From Streptomyces ortus (GTDB lineage: Bacteria; Actinomycetota; Actinomycetes; Streptomycetales; Streptomycetaceae), in assembly GCF_026341275.1 (NCBI RefSeq), contig NZ_JAIFZO010000001.1, positions 139,910 through 203,909 on the forward strand: a stretch of DNA of 64,000 bases, read 5' to 3'. A program made the translations under genes and the position numbers. Positions within the stretch are counted from its first letter, which is position 1, and each line of letters opens with the position of its first letter. Of the stretch, positions 45,940-54,864 are shown piece by piece. A model generated the notes under the pieces. That model did not search any database. It saw only the letters and a list, made by a program, of their open reading frames with translations, and had not been told where the DNA came from.

Positions 45940-47762
45940 GCCGTCTCCTCGATTTCTTCCAGGTCTTCCAGGTCTTCCAGGTCTTCGAGCTTGTGCAACC
46001 GACTCAGTTCGTGCTCGGCGTTCTCGTCGTCGGTCTCGCGGGTCACCACGGCGCGGTATCGCGCGTCGCCGTGCAGCAGTTCGCGGTGCACGCCGACCGC
46101 CGCCACCTCGCCCTCGTGGACGAGCACGACCCGGTCCGCGTGGTCCAGGAGCAGCGGCGACGAGGTGAAGACCACCGTCGTGCGTCCTGCCCGGAGGGAC
46201 CGGATCCCGTCGGCGATCCGCGCCTCGGTGTGCGAGTCGACCGCGGACGTCGGTTCGTCCAGGACCAGCACACCCGGGGCGGTGACCAGCGACCGGGCCA
46301 GTGCGAGTCGCTGGCGCTGGCCGCCGGACAGGGACCGGCCGCGTTCGGTGATCCGGGCGTCCATCGGGTCGTCGGCGTCCAGCGAACCCTGGGTGAGCGC
46401 GTCCAGGACGTCGCCGCACTGGGCGGCGGCCAGCGCCTCCTCGGGACTGACGTCTCCCGACGAGGGCACGTCGAGCAGTTCGCGCAGCGTTCCGGAGAGC
46501 AGGACCGGATCCTTGTCCTGGACGAGGACGGCGCTGCGGGCGGAGCGGAGGGGCAGTTCGTCGAGCGGTACCCCGCCGACCAGCGCGGACGGCAGTTCCG
46601 AGGACTCCGCCGTATGACCGCCGAGGCGTTCGGCCAGTTCACCTGCGGCGTCCGGGTCACCGCACACCACGGCGGTGAGGCGTCCCTCGGGTGCGAGCAG
46701 GCCGGTCGCGGGGTCGTACAGGTCCCCGGTCGGTACGACGGCCTCGCGCGATCCCTCGCCGTCGGTGGCCCGTTCGAGCGACAGCACCCGTGCCGCGCGC
46801 CTGGCGGACGGCCGGGAGAAGGAGTACGCCATCGCGATCTCGGTGAAGTGGCGCAGCGGATAGGTGAGGATCATGACCGCGCTGTAGACGGTGACCATCT
46901 CGCCGACGGTGATCCGGCCCTCACGGGCCAGGTTCACGCCGTGCCAGACGACCACGATCAGCAGCAGGCCGGGCAGAAAGACCTGGATCGCGTGGATCAG
47001 CGCCCACATGCGGGCACTGCGCACGGCGGCGTGCCGGACCTCCTGCGAGGCACGGCGGTAGCGGTCGAGGAACAGTTCCTCGCCGCCGATCCCGCGCAGC
47101 ACACGCAGACCCGCGACGGTGTCCGAGGCCAGCTCGGTGGCGCGGCCCGCCCTCTCGCGCTGGAAGTCGGCGCGGCGGGTCGCCCGGGGGAGCAGTGGCA
47201 GTACGGACAGCGCCAGGACGGGCAGGCCCACGGCGACGACGACGCCGAGGGCCGGCTGGTAGACGACGAGGGCGACACAGACGAGCACGACGGTCACCGC
47301 GGCGGCCGTGAACCGCGACACGGCTTCCACGAACCAGCCGATCTTCTCGACGTCGCCCGTCGAAACCGCCACGATCTCGCCGGCCGCGACGCGACGGGTC
47401 AGCGCGGAGCCCAGCAGGGCGGTCCTGCGGGCCAGCAGCTGCTGCACGCGCGCCGCGGCGGTGATCCAGTTGGTGACCGCGGCCCGGTGCAGCATGGTGT
47501 CGCCCAGCGCGATACCGCAGCCGCACAGGGCGAGCAGCCCGCCCGCGAGCGCCAGTCGCGCCCCGGAGTGGTCCACGACGGCCTGGACGGCGAAACCGAC
47601 GCAGAAGGGCAGTGCGGACACGGACAGGAAGTGGAGCAGCCCCCAGACCAGGGCCTTCACCTGTCCACCGAGCTGATTCCGGCCGAGCCATACCAGGAAT
47701 CGGGGCCCCGAGCGTGCGTCCGGCACACCCGGGTCGGGATACGGAAGGTCTTGAATCTGCAT
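45936..47762 (-). CDS. ABC exporter, first half-transporter with degenerate Walker A
   Basis: A 608-residue half-transporter with six membrane segments (about 35-330) and an NBD. Walker A is lost: VVCGDPDAAGELAERL sits where GxxGxGKS/T is expected. The signature LSGGQRQRLALARSL, Walker B LVLDEPTSAVD and D-loop are intact. Its partner has the opposite defects, so both changes fall in one composite ATP site. The C-terminus ends in EDLEDLEDLEEIEE, coded by 9-bp repeats (TTCCAGGTC x3, 45957-45983). ATG 47762 has a weak RBS. Confidence 0.9.
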   Translation of the reverse strand: MQIQDLPYPDPGVPDARSGPRFLVWLGRNQLGGQVKALVWGLLHFLSVSALPFCVGFAVQAVVDHSGARLALAGGLLALCGCGIALGDTMLHRAAVTNWITAAARVQQLLARRTALLGSALTRRVAAGEIVAVSTGDVEKIGWFVEAVSRFTAAAVTVVLVCVALVVYQPALGVVVAVGLPVLALSVLPLLPRATRRADFQRERAGRATELASDTVAGLRVLRGIGGEELFLDRYRRASQEVRHAAVRSARMWALIHAIQVFLPGLLLIVVVWHGVNLAREGRITVGEMVTVYSAVMILTYPLRHFTEIAMAYSFSRPSARRAARVLSLERATDGEGSREAVVPTGDLYDPATGLLAPEGRLTAVVCGDPDAAGELAERLGGHTAESSELPSALVGGVPLDELPLRSARSAVLVQDKDPVLLSGTLRELLDVPSSGDVSPEEALAAAQCGDVLDALTQGSLDADDPMDARITERGRSLSGGQRQRLALARSLVTAPGVLVLDEPTSAVDSHTEARIADGIRSLRAGRTTVVFTSSPLLLDHADRVVLVHEGEVAAVGVHRELLHGDARYRAVVTRETDDENAEHELSRLHKLEDLEDLEDLEEIEETA

Positions 47763-47941
47763 GACGTTCCAAAGGGCTCGTGGTACGGAGGTGAGGAGGC
47801 AGCAAACCGTGCAAGGTTCGCGTCGCAGCGTGTCCGCAGGCAAACGCTTTTCCGGCGTGTGGCAAAGATTCGGCCCGGACCGCCCGGATATGACCGGCAC
47901 GCGGCGGGGGTGGCGGCGGTCCACCGTGTCGTGGTGCGACG

Positions 47942-48694
47942 ATGGACGGTATGCACATACGCGGAGGGATGCGCACGACGGCCGTGGCCGCGGTCCTGGG
48001 CGCTCTGGTCATGCCACTGACGGCCTGCGGCGGTTCGGACGACGGAAGCGGGAAGAAGAGCGAGGGACAGGCGGGCGACGGGTCCCGGCCCGGACAGGCG
48101 CGCACGGTCGACCTCAAGCGGATCCCCGATGTGGGGGACAAGCTGCAGAGGCAGATCCCCGCGAACTCCCGGCAGGTCGTCGCGGTCTACGGACGGGGCA
48201 AGGACTCGGCGGACTCCACGATCGTCCTGTACACCAAGTCGGGCTCCACCTGGGACAAGACCCGCAGCTGGGAAGGGCACAACGGCAAGAAGGGCTGGAC
48301 GACCGACCACAACGAGGGCGACAAGCGGAGCCCCGTCGGAGTGTTCACGCTCAGCGACTCGGGCGGTGTCCTCGCCGACCCCGGCGCCAAGCTCCCGTAC
48401 ACGCAGTCCTCGGGCTTCCAGGCCCCGCACTACTGGGCCAAGTCGCACTGGAACGACTTCAATTACGTCATCGCCATCGACTACAACCGCGTCAAGGGCA
48501 CCTCGCCGAACGACCCGACGCGTCCCGAGGGCCAGTCCAAGGGCGGGAGCATCTGGCTGCACATGGACCACGGCAGCGGTACGTCGGCCTGCGTGAGCCT
48601 GTCCAAGTCGGGCATGGAGTACCTGCTGCGCACCCTCGACCCGGACCGGCACCCGGTCGTGGTGATGGGCGACAAGGCGGACCTCAAAGCCTGA
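47942..48694 (+). CDS. L,D-transpeptidase-like lipoprotein (YkuD family)
   Basis: A 250-residue exported protein. The signal ends in a lipobox (VMPLTAC, Cys at about residue 29), followed by a polar Gly/Ser/Lys linker. The catalytic domain (about 75-250) contains VVAVYGRGKDSADSTIVLYTK, KRSPVGVFTLSDSGG and the active-site region IWLHMDHGSGTSACVSLS with His and Cys, matching the YkuD H-x-n-S/T-x-G-C pattern. It would make or remodel 3-3 crosslinks in peptidoglycan, or attach proteins to it. Starts 47942, 47951 and 47969 are in frame; the first is given, the choice is uncertain. Confidence 0.82.
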   Translation: MDGMHIRGGMRTTAVAAVLGALVMPLTACGGSDDGSGKKSEGQAGDGSRPGQARTVDLKRIPDVGDKLQRQIPANSRQVVAVYGRGKDSADSTIVLYTKSGSTWDKTRSWEGHNGKKGWTTDHNEGDKRSPVGVFTLSDSGGVLADPGAKLPYTQSSGFQAPHYWAKSHWNDFNYVIAIDYNRVKGTSPNDPTRPEGQSKGGSIWLHMDHGSGTSACVSLSKSGMEYLLRTLDPDRHPVVVMGDKADLKA

Positions 48695-48771
48695 CGGCTC
48701 CGCACCACCGGCCCCGGTTACCCTGCTTCAGCCCTCTGCTTCAGCCTCATCGGCATCCAGTCCCATCGGCC

Positions 48772-49307
48772 TCAGTAGTAGTGGCGCAGCGAAGGCCACA
48801 GCCGGGACCACGGCTTCGTGGTCCCGGAGCACAGCGGTACCGCCGCGCCCTGCTCCTCGTTCTCCACCCCGTCCCCGTCCCCGTCCCCGTCCCCGTCTGC
48901 GTTGTCCACGCGTGCGGTCCGTCGGCAATCGGTGAAGTACCGCTCCGTACCGCCCGCGTCCTCCTTACGGACGACGAGCACCGGTCCGTCCATCGAGTCG
49001 GGCGGCGGACCCCGGTCGGCGTAGCTCATATGGCCCGAGTAGGGGCGAGGCAGCCCGCGTGCTGCGGGTCCGTAGCGGTCCAGGCGCCTGCCTCGCCGCA
49101 GTCCTGGGTGAACACCACGGTCCGTGCCCGCTCGGGCGAGGGAATCGCCGGACCACCCGTCCTCGGTCGCGTCGGCCGGCGCGGGCCAGCCCATCTGCGC
49201 GCCCTGCTCCTTGTTGAGTGCCAGCGGCACTGCGAGCACGCTGGGCGGCAGCACGGGCAGGGTCACCGCAGCGTCGATCGCGACGGCCACCACGGGCCAG
49301 GTACGGC
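48772..49307 (-). pseudogene. C-terminal relic of a second GT39 glycosyltransferase, cut by the transposon
   Basis: Read from the transposon edge: RTWPVVAVAIDAAVTLPVLP, LALNKEQGAQMGWP, then RYGPAARGLPRPYSGHMSYADRGPP, GPVLVVRKED, YFTDCRRTARVDN, VENEEQGAAVPLCSGTTKPW, RLWPSLRHYY-stop. This is the C-terminal domain of GT39 proteins. Two compensating shifts are visible: about +1 near 49149 and -1 near 49087; between them the family sequence ERARTVVFTQDCGEAGA is in another frame. The reading continues past the element (55528 on) for a few codons only (RARRHG), so most of the gene was lost. A hexamer run (CCCCGT) near 48872-48899 codes a (DG)n insert. Confidence 0.75.
49303..49307. repeat. Target-site duplication, left copy
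   Basis: ACGGC directly before the left transposon end, identical to ACGGC at 55528-55532 after the right end. A 5-bp duplication is the hallmark of Tn7/Tn5053/Mu-type insertion. Confidence 0.9.
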
Positions 49308-49452
49308 TGTCCCGTCTCTGACGATCTGGTCCGTGGTGACAGCTGTGACCTGCGGCGACCAGAAGAATTGAGACGCCGTGACGTCGGAAATCTCAGTTGA
49401 TCTGGTCCGGACGCGCGGATGTCTGGGGGCCGTCTCAGTTGATCTGGTCCGT
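49308..49452. repeat. Left transposon end: terminal repeat and three 20-bp repeats
   Basis: Consensus TCTCAGTTGATCTGGTCCGT. Copies: 49315-49334 (TCTCTGACGATCTGGTCCGT), 49391-49410 (last base G), 49433-49452 (perfect). The third copy overlaps the last codons and stop of tniQ. Probable transposase-binding sites. Confidence 0.88.
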
Positions 49453-50568
49453 CTCTGCTGTTTCGAACTGATACCAGGCTTGGGTGCTCAGCCACCGCTG
49501 GTAGTTCTTGAAGACCGTAGGGAGTCCATCGGGCTGCTCGCGGTCATCGAAGAACTCGCCAAGGGATTGGTAGAGGGTGATCACGCTCTTGGTGTCGGCC
49601 TCGGGCGTGAGCGGGTGAACCCAGCCTCCCGGGGTGAGGTGGCGAATCAGAACGGGCCAGGTCAAGTCGTGGCCTCGGTCGAGGCGGACGACGAGCCACT
49701 CCTGAAAGCCGGTGAGCATGTTCCACGAGGTGCCGGCGTCCAGACCGAGGACGAAGGCTGTGGCCGTGGCATAGGTGCCGTCGAGGCCATGCCGGGCGGG
49801 CTCTCGGCGGACCGTGGTCAGCAGGGTGCGGTAGTGCTTGAACAGGTTGGTGTGGAAGGTCTGTTGGCGGATGGCGAGGTAGCTTCCCGAGGTGTGTTCG
49901 AGGTGTCTGGTCAAGGTGTCCGGAGTTGGTCGGCGGCTGGACATGTAGCGATGAACGGTGCCGTAGGAGACGGTGGCATCGTGTTCATCCAGCAACTTCT
50001 CCCAGACCTCCCTCACGGTGGGGAGTTGGTTTGTATGAAGGGCGGCGTACTCGTCCAAGATGGTGTCGATGGTGGGTCCGACACGTTCCTTGGCGGGCGC
50101 CAGGATGGGGGCGCGCTGTTTGCGGGGTGGCGGCGTGGGCGAATTCAGCGCCTGCCGGACTGTGGCGTGGCTGACGTGGTGGCGCTTCGCCAGCTGCGAG
50201 ACCGGCAGCTTCTCGGCTTGCGCGTCTCGGCGAATCGCCGCGAAGAGTGCGGGTTTGTCCGCGCTCCTTGTGAAGCGACGCCGGGGCTTCTCCGGCTGCG
50301 TACGTTTTTGTCTCACCAGGTCGGTCAATGCCCGCTCCAGGGCGTCCTGCTGACGTCCGGTGACTGCTGCGAGCCGGTCGCCCCGGGGACGTTTTCCTCG
50401 GCCGTAGTCCGGTGGTCCGACGAGGTATCCACGCAGGTAGCTGGGCTTGAGGTGATTCGCGCGGGCCAGGCGACGGACGTAGGAATCCGTACTCTCCCCG
50501 GCCCTGGGGCGAGGACGGACCGGCAGCCGGCGGAGCCGGTCGCCGTTGTCGCTTCCATCGATGATCAC
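49435..50568 (-). CDS. tniQ: TniQ-family target selector fused to an IstA-like helix-turn-helix region
   Basis: A 377-residue protein. Residues about 14-80 are a TniQ N-terminal pattern (LPVRPRPRAGESTDSYVRRLARAN, YLVGPPDYGRGKRP). Residues about 100-210 look like the DNA-binding region of IS21 IstA-type transposases: LPVSQLAKRHHVSHATVRQAL, NSPTPPPRKQRAP, LPTVREVWEKLLDEHDATVSYGTVHRYM. The C-terminal 165 residues match nothing I recognise. TniQ/TnsD proteins choose the target site and recruit TnsC. GTG 50568 overlaps the tnsC stop (GTGA). The usual zinc-finger Cys set of longer TniQ proteins is not seen. Confidence 0.75.
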   Translation of the reverse strand: MIIDGSDNGDRLRRLPVRPRPRAGESTDSYVRRLARANHLKPSYLRGYLVGPPDYGRGKRPRGDRLAAVTGRQQDALERALTDLVRQKRTQPEKPRRRFTRSADKPALFAAIRRDAQAEKLPVSQLAKRHHVSHATVRQALNSPTPPPRKQRAPILAPAKERVGPTIDTILDEYAALHTNQLPTVREVWEKLLDEHDATVSYGTVHRYMSSRRPTPDTLTRHLEHTSGSYLAIRQQTFHTNLFKHYRTLLTTVRREPARHGLDGTYATATAFVLGLDAGTSWNMLTGFQEWLVVRLDRGHDLTWPVLIRHLTPGGWVHPLTPEADTKSVITLYQSLGEFFDDREQPDGLPTVFKNYQRWLSTQAWYQFETAETDQIN

Positions 50569-51632
50569 GAGGAAGGTTTGGTCTTGCGGTTCTGGGCTGC
50601 GCGGTCGAGTCTGACGCGTTCCAGGGACTTTCGGGTGATCTGTTCGGTGCCGTCCAGGATGGCGTCGATCGCGGCTCCGCGGATGAGGTGGGACAGGCTT
50701 CCGATCATTCCGCCGGTCCGGTCGTGCAGGTAATGGGCCAGCCCTTCCAGGGACTTGGGCTGATGGCGATGGAGCCTGAGAGCGTCTTCGAAGGTGCTGA
50801 CCAGCCCGGTCCATTCCTTGGTGCGGGGGAAGGAGACGGTGTCGATGACCGCGAAGCGTCCGGCGATCTGCCGGCCACGGGTTCCGTCGAACAGTCCGCC
50901 GGCCTCCAGATCGACTCCGGCATAGACGAAGGTCGCGGGGATGCGCTCGGAGAAGTACTTCAAGGTGTCGGAGACCTCGGCTCCGTTGCGGGTTGCCAGC
51001 GAGAGATTGTGCAGTTCGTCGACACACACAACGCTCACCCTCGCGTCGATGAGGACGCCACAGACTGCTTCGATGACGTCGGTGATGTTGGCGCGCGTGG
51101 TGACGGGAAGGCCCAGGAAGCGGGCGAATTCGACGGCGAGCATGCGTGAGGTCGCCGCGGGCGGGACGGTGACGTAGACGACCGGGATCCGATCGTCGGC
51201 CCCAGGGTGACGACGCCGGTCGATGGCCTCGATGGTCTTGCCGAACTGGGTGAGCGCGGTGGTCTTTCCGGTCCCGGCCGGACCGGAGAGGATCAGACCC
51301 CGGCGGGCACTGATCGCATGACGGTTGAGCAGGGTCAGGCGCCTGCCCGAGGTGACGACCGTGCGCAAGGTGGAGGTCGCGGCGACGGTGAGACGCGTGT
51401 GGTAGTCGAGTCGGCCGTCGTCGTAGTCCTCCCGGGCATCGTCGTCCAGGTCGGCGAGCGCGTGATCGGGAAGTAGTTCCGGCGGAATCGGATCTTGGAC
51501 GGTGAACTCCCGCCAGCCCTCCAGGGTGGTGAGGTAGCGGTGCAGGTCCTCGCGGTCCAGGGCGCGTCGCCAACTGTGCCGGCGGTCGGGGTCCGGTTGC
51601 TGGGCAGAGGCGGGTCCGGTCGCGGTCACCAT
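50565..51632 (-). CDS. tnsC: TnsC/TniB AAA+ ATPase
   Basis: A 355-residue transposition regulator. Walker A is GPAGTGKTT (117-125), Walker B VSVVCVDELHNL (about 205-216), sensor-type region FPRTKEWTGLVSTFEDALRLH, and a C-terminal lid helix region (GGMIGSLSHLIRGAAIDAIL). It forms ATP-dependent filaments on target DNA, links TniQ to the TnsAB transposase and enforces target immunity. ATG 51632 overlaps the end of tnsB by 7 nt. Intact. Confidence 0.9.
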   Translation of the reverse strand: MVTATGPASAQQPDPDRRHSWRRALDREDLHRYLTTLEGWREFTVQDPIPPELLPDHALADLDDDAREDYDDGRLDYHTRLTVAATSTLRTVVTSGRRLTLLNRHAISARRGLILSGPAGTGKTTALTQFGKTIEAIDRRRHPGADDRIPVVYVTVPPAATSRMLAVEFARFLGLPVTTRANITDVIEAVCGVLIDARVSVVCVDELHNLSLATRNGAEVSDTLKYFSERIPATFVYAGVDLEAGGLFDGTRGRQIAGRFAVIDTVSFPRTKEWTGLVSTFEDALRLHRHQPKSLEGLAHYLHDRTGGMIGSLSHLIRGAAIDAILDGTEQITRKSLERVRLDRAAQNRKTKPSS

Positions 51633-53755
51633 CGTTTGTCGGCCTCCTTGAAGGGGTCGAAGACGCCGAGTGGGATGACCTTCGCGATCGGCTCGTCGTC
51701 CGTGCCGGCCACCGCCTCCTCGTCGTCGTCGTCGTCGGCGGCGGCGGCGAGTGGGCCGTCAGCATCGGGCAGGGCCAGTGCTTCGGGCTGCGGAGGCCGC
51801 AGCCCGGGGCTTTCGGCGGCAGCACGGGTCCGGGCGGCGACGCGCCGGTCGCGCTTGGACATCCGAGTCGACGGCCCGTCCGCATCGGCCGGCCCCTGGC
51901 TGGCCTTGATCAGCAGCGCGGCGACCGCTCCAGCGATCTCTTCCTCGGTGGGATTGGGCTCGCCCTTCCGGCGCAGGTCGGCCGCGGCGTGGTCCCAGGC
52001 CAGATCACCGAAGGGCTGCGGAACGCTGCCCAGGTGCTTCCAGGGGATGGCGATCCAGCCGGTCTCCCAGTGGTTGCGCATCCAGATCCAGCTGGCGTCG
52101 TAGGGGTCTCGGTGGATCTCCCACAGGTTCCTCTTGCGGGTGACACCCGAGGGCTGGCGCCGGAAAGACCCCAGGTCGGGGCAGTCGTAGATCCGGTTGT
52201 TGACCTTGATGCCGTAGGAGTTCACGGCCCGCCAGGCCGCAGGCAGCAGCTCCACGTAGTCGTCGCCGCTCAGGGCGAGCGGAACATAGCCCGCGGTCTC
52301 GACGAGGCTGGCGTACTTCTGGTTCGGCGTGAAGGTCCGTCCCGGGACGCCAGGGTCGCGCAGTCCGTCATGGGGCCTGTTTTGCCACTTGGCGACGAGC
52401 CATTCGTCGAGAAGCTCCTGGATCTCCAGCATCGACCACAGCGGCTCGTCCTCCACGTTGCGACCGCGGTGTTCGGCAGTGCGGCCCAGGTGACCGGGGA
52501 GGAACTGGCAGAACATCGTGGCCACTGATTCAAGTGTGCGTTCGATATGGGGCTTCTCCGCCGGGGATCGTGGATGGCAGGGCTGGAAAGTGATCTCCAG
52601 GGCGCGGCAGGAGGAGCGGAAGTTCTCGGAGATGAACGCCTTGCCCCGGTCGCAGACGATGGTCTAGGGGATGATGACCGGCCGGGCCGCGGCGTGCTCC
52701 AGCCGCTCGTCCAGGGACAGAAGTCGGCGGTGCGGCAGCACCGAGCGGGACATCGCCAGCGCCTGGACCCAGCCCGGCCGCATCGGCTCCGGGGTCAGGG
52801 TGCGGGCCAGCAGCAGCGAGGCGTCCACGGACTTGGTGGTGGGCCGCACCACCGCAGCCGCGATGGTGCGGGTGGCCAGGTCGACCAAGGCGGTGAGCTC
52901 GACCCGGCCGGGAACACCGCGATCCAGCCGCACCAGCACGTCCAGCGGGGTGGAGTCGATCTGCATCAACTCGCCCGGAGCCGCGACGCTTTCGTAGCGG
53001 AACGGCCCCTCGGGCTGGTCGGCGAGTGAGCGTCGGGTGCGGGCCGACCCGGTCACGTGGACGCCGTGCGACAGCTTGTCGAAGATCCGGTAGAACGTGG
53101 CCCGTGACGGCATCTCCACCGTGCCCTCGCCGTGCTCAGCGGCCAGGATCCTCTCGGTCCGCCAGCGTGCATGCTCGATCGTGCGGGTCGACGCCGGGAC
53201 GCTCTCGCTGATCGCCTGGCGGATCGCCGCCACCACGCGCGGATCGGCCCGGCCCAGCAGCGTGGCGTGCGGGGCGAGCCGGCGGTCCACGACTGCCGTG
53301 ATGCCGCCTGCCTCGTAACGCTGCCGCTTGCGCTTGACGGTCCGTGCGGTGATCTCCTCGCCCAGCGCGGCCAGTTCGGCGGCCTTGGCCCGTTCGCGTT
53401 CCGCCAGCGAGCAGTTCGCCGGGTCGTACTCGGGCCGGGGCCGGGTCCCGGCGGGAGCATCCGGGGGCAGGCCGGTGAGGAGTTCGACCAGGTGCCGCTG
53501 CCACCACAGTGCACGTTCGGCGACCTTCTCCGGCAGGTGTTCCAGCAGCGCGGCCGATGCCAGCGCGGTGCGGTCGCCGGCGCCGATCACCGCGAAGTCC
53601 CCGGCCGCCTGGAGATGGACCTGATCCACGAGCATGCCGCTGCCGTGGGTGTCGGCCAGCCGGACCTGCATCCCGGTCAGGCCGACGACGGTGTAGGTGT
53701 GCTCCTGGAAACGGACCCGGTCACCCAGCCGAAGCCGTCCCGGTCGCGCGGACAT
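51626..53755 (-). pseudogene. tnsB: TnsB-like DDE transposase, interrupted by an in-frame TAG
   Basis: The reading frame runs 709 codons from ATG 53755 to TGA 51626-51628. TAG at 52664-52666 is codon 364. Before it lie the DNA-binding region and the first catalytic Asp267 (MQIDSTPLDV); after it Asp369 (TIVCDRGK) and Glu405 (KPHIERTLES), giving the D,D-35-E triad of Mu/Tn7 integrases. The C-terminal acidic tail (DDDDDEE, then PFKEADKRW) is typical of TnsC-interacting ends. Relatives have Glu or Gln where the stop is, so one base change is enough. A 363-residue product would lack the second half of the active site. It overlaps tnsA as TAATG. Confidence 0.88.
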
Positions 53756-54639
53756 TACGCCCGCCGCCGGGCCGCCAGCTGGACCGACGAGTCGCCGCCC
53801 AGCGGGGCCGAGGTCAGGTCGGTGAGCAGTTCGTGGCGCCAGAGCAGGTGATAGAGCACCGGCAGCACAGCCAGGCGGTCCCCGACCCGGTCAGCCCCGG
53901 CGAACAGCGGCAGGGGCTCGGCGAACACCTCCCTCAACTCATCCGCCACCGGTGCCCGGAAACAGCGGCGGTGGCGGTAGCGGGCCAGCCAGCGCAAGTT
54001 CACGCGATAGGGCTGGTCCAGGTCGCCGACATGGCGGAACTGCCAGCCCACCGCCTCGCATACTCGTGCGGTGAACGCGAAGACCTCGGCGGTGTCCTCG
54101 TCGACCAGGTCCTGAGGACGGACGTCCACGACGACACCTGTGCCGTCCACGAGCCGGGCGAAGTAGTCCGGGGTGTGCTCGCGTTCTCGCCGGCCGTCCG
54201 TCCAGGTCAACTGGAAGGGCTGAGACGCCAGAGAGACGACGGCAGGGTCGAAGTCCAGGGCAACCGCTGCATCCCGCTCGACCCATGACTCGTAGCCCAC
54301 CTGGGCCCGCGACGTCGCTGCCCAGTACTCGCCCGTGAAGTTCTTCTGCCCCTTGAAGGAGGTGAACGGCCGGACTGGCAAGGCGAATTCGAAGGGTTCA
54401 TCCCAGTGCCGGTCCAGTGAACCAAGACGCTCGACACCATCAGCGTCGACGAATCCCACATCGACATCCGCCGCGTACCCCCAGGAAGACGCAGCGGCCG
54501 CAGCCTCGCCCACATACACCTCCGCCAGCCGCGTTCCGCCCCGTACTGCGAGCGTGGAACGTGCCGTGGAGCCCCGTGCCCCAGAGACAAGAGATGTCAC
54601 TCGAAAGAATGACAACCCATCTCGAATGCCCTCTCGCAT
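53755..54639 (-). CDS. tnsA: TnsA-like transposase endonuclease subunit
   Basis: A 294-residue PD-(D/E)XK-fold endonuclease that cuts the 5' strands in heteromeric Tn7-type transposases, giving cut-and-paste movement. Likely active-site residues: Glu117 (VGYESWVERD), Asp158 (REHTPDYFARL) and Asp172 with Arg174 (VVVDVRPQD), where Lys is more usual. The region LASQPFQLTW is typical. The C-terminal helices (about 200-290) would contact TnsC. ATG 54639 gives the longest form; GTG 54600 is also possible. Neither has a strong RBS. Confidence 0.85.
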   Translation of the reverse strand: MREGIRDGLSFFRVTSLVSGARGSTARSTLAVRGGTRLAEVYVGEAAAAASSWGYAADVDVGFVDADGVERLGSLDRHWDEPFEFALPVRPFTSFKGQKNFTGEYWAATSRAQVGYESWVERDAAVALDFDPAVVSLASQPFQLTWTDGRREREHTPDYFARLVDGTGVVVDVRPQDLVDEDTAEVFAFTARVCEAVGWQFRHVGDLDQPYRVNLRWLARYRHRRCFRAPVADELREVFAEPLPLFAGADRVGDRLAVLPVLYHLLWRHELLTDLTSAPLGGDSSVQLAARRRA

Positions 54640-54864
54640 CCGACCTGACGAAGGTCGTCGCCGCTGGGCTGCAGTGCGTCAGATTCAGTGAGACGCAGAC
54701 CGCCGGGTCCGTCTCACCGGACTTGTCGAACCGGTCGAACCGGCCGGACGGCTCGCCCGACCCGAGCGCCTGATCCGGCGATCTGCGCCACAGCGACCTG
54801 ACAGGTCGGAGGCCGTTCTTCGTCTCGGGCCATGGGGGCTGAACGAGGACAGATTCGCGGCCCC

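Noticed and set aside
39094..46617. Plus-strand open frame of 2,507 codons across tesB, the helicase, L31 and the ABC genes
   Set aside because: It is antisense or out of frame to at least six well-supported genes, shows no domain pattern, and arises from strong GC bias at third codon positions, which keeps opposite frames open.
52664..52666. Programmed UAG read-through or pyrrolysine-like recoding
   Set aside because: No stem-loop or recoding signal seen, Streptomyces is not known for UAG recoding, and a TAA at a similar Glu codon in another gene fits ordinary nonsense mutation or error better.
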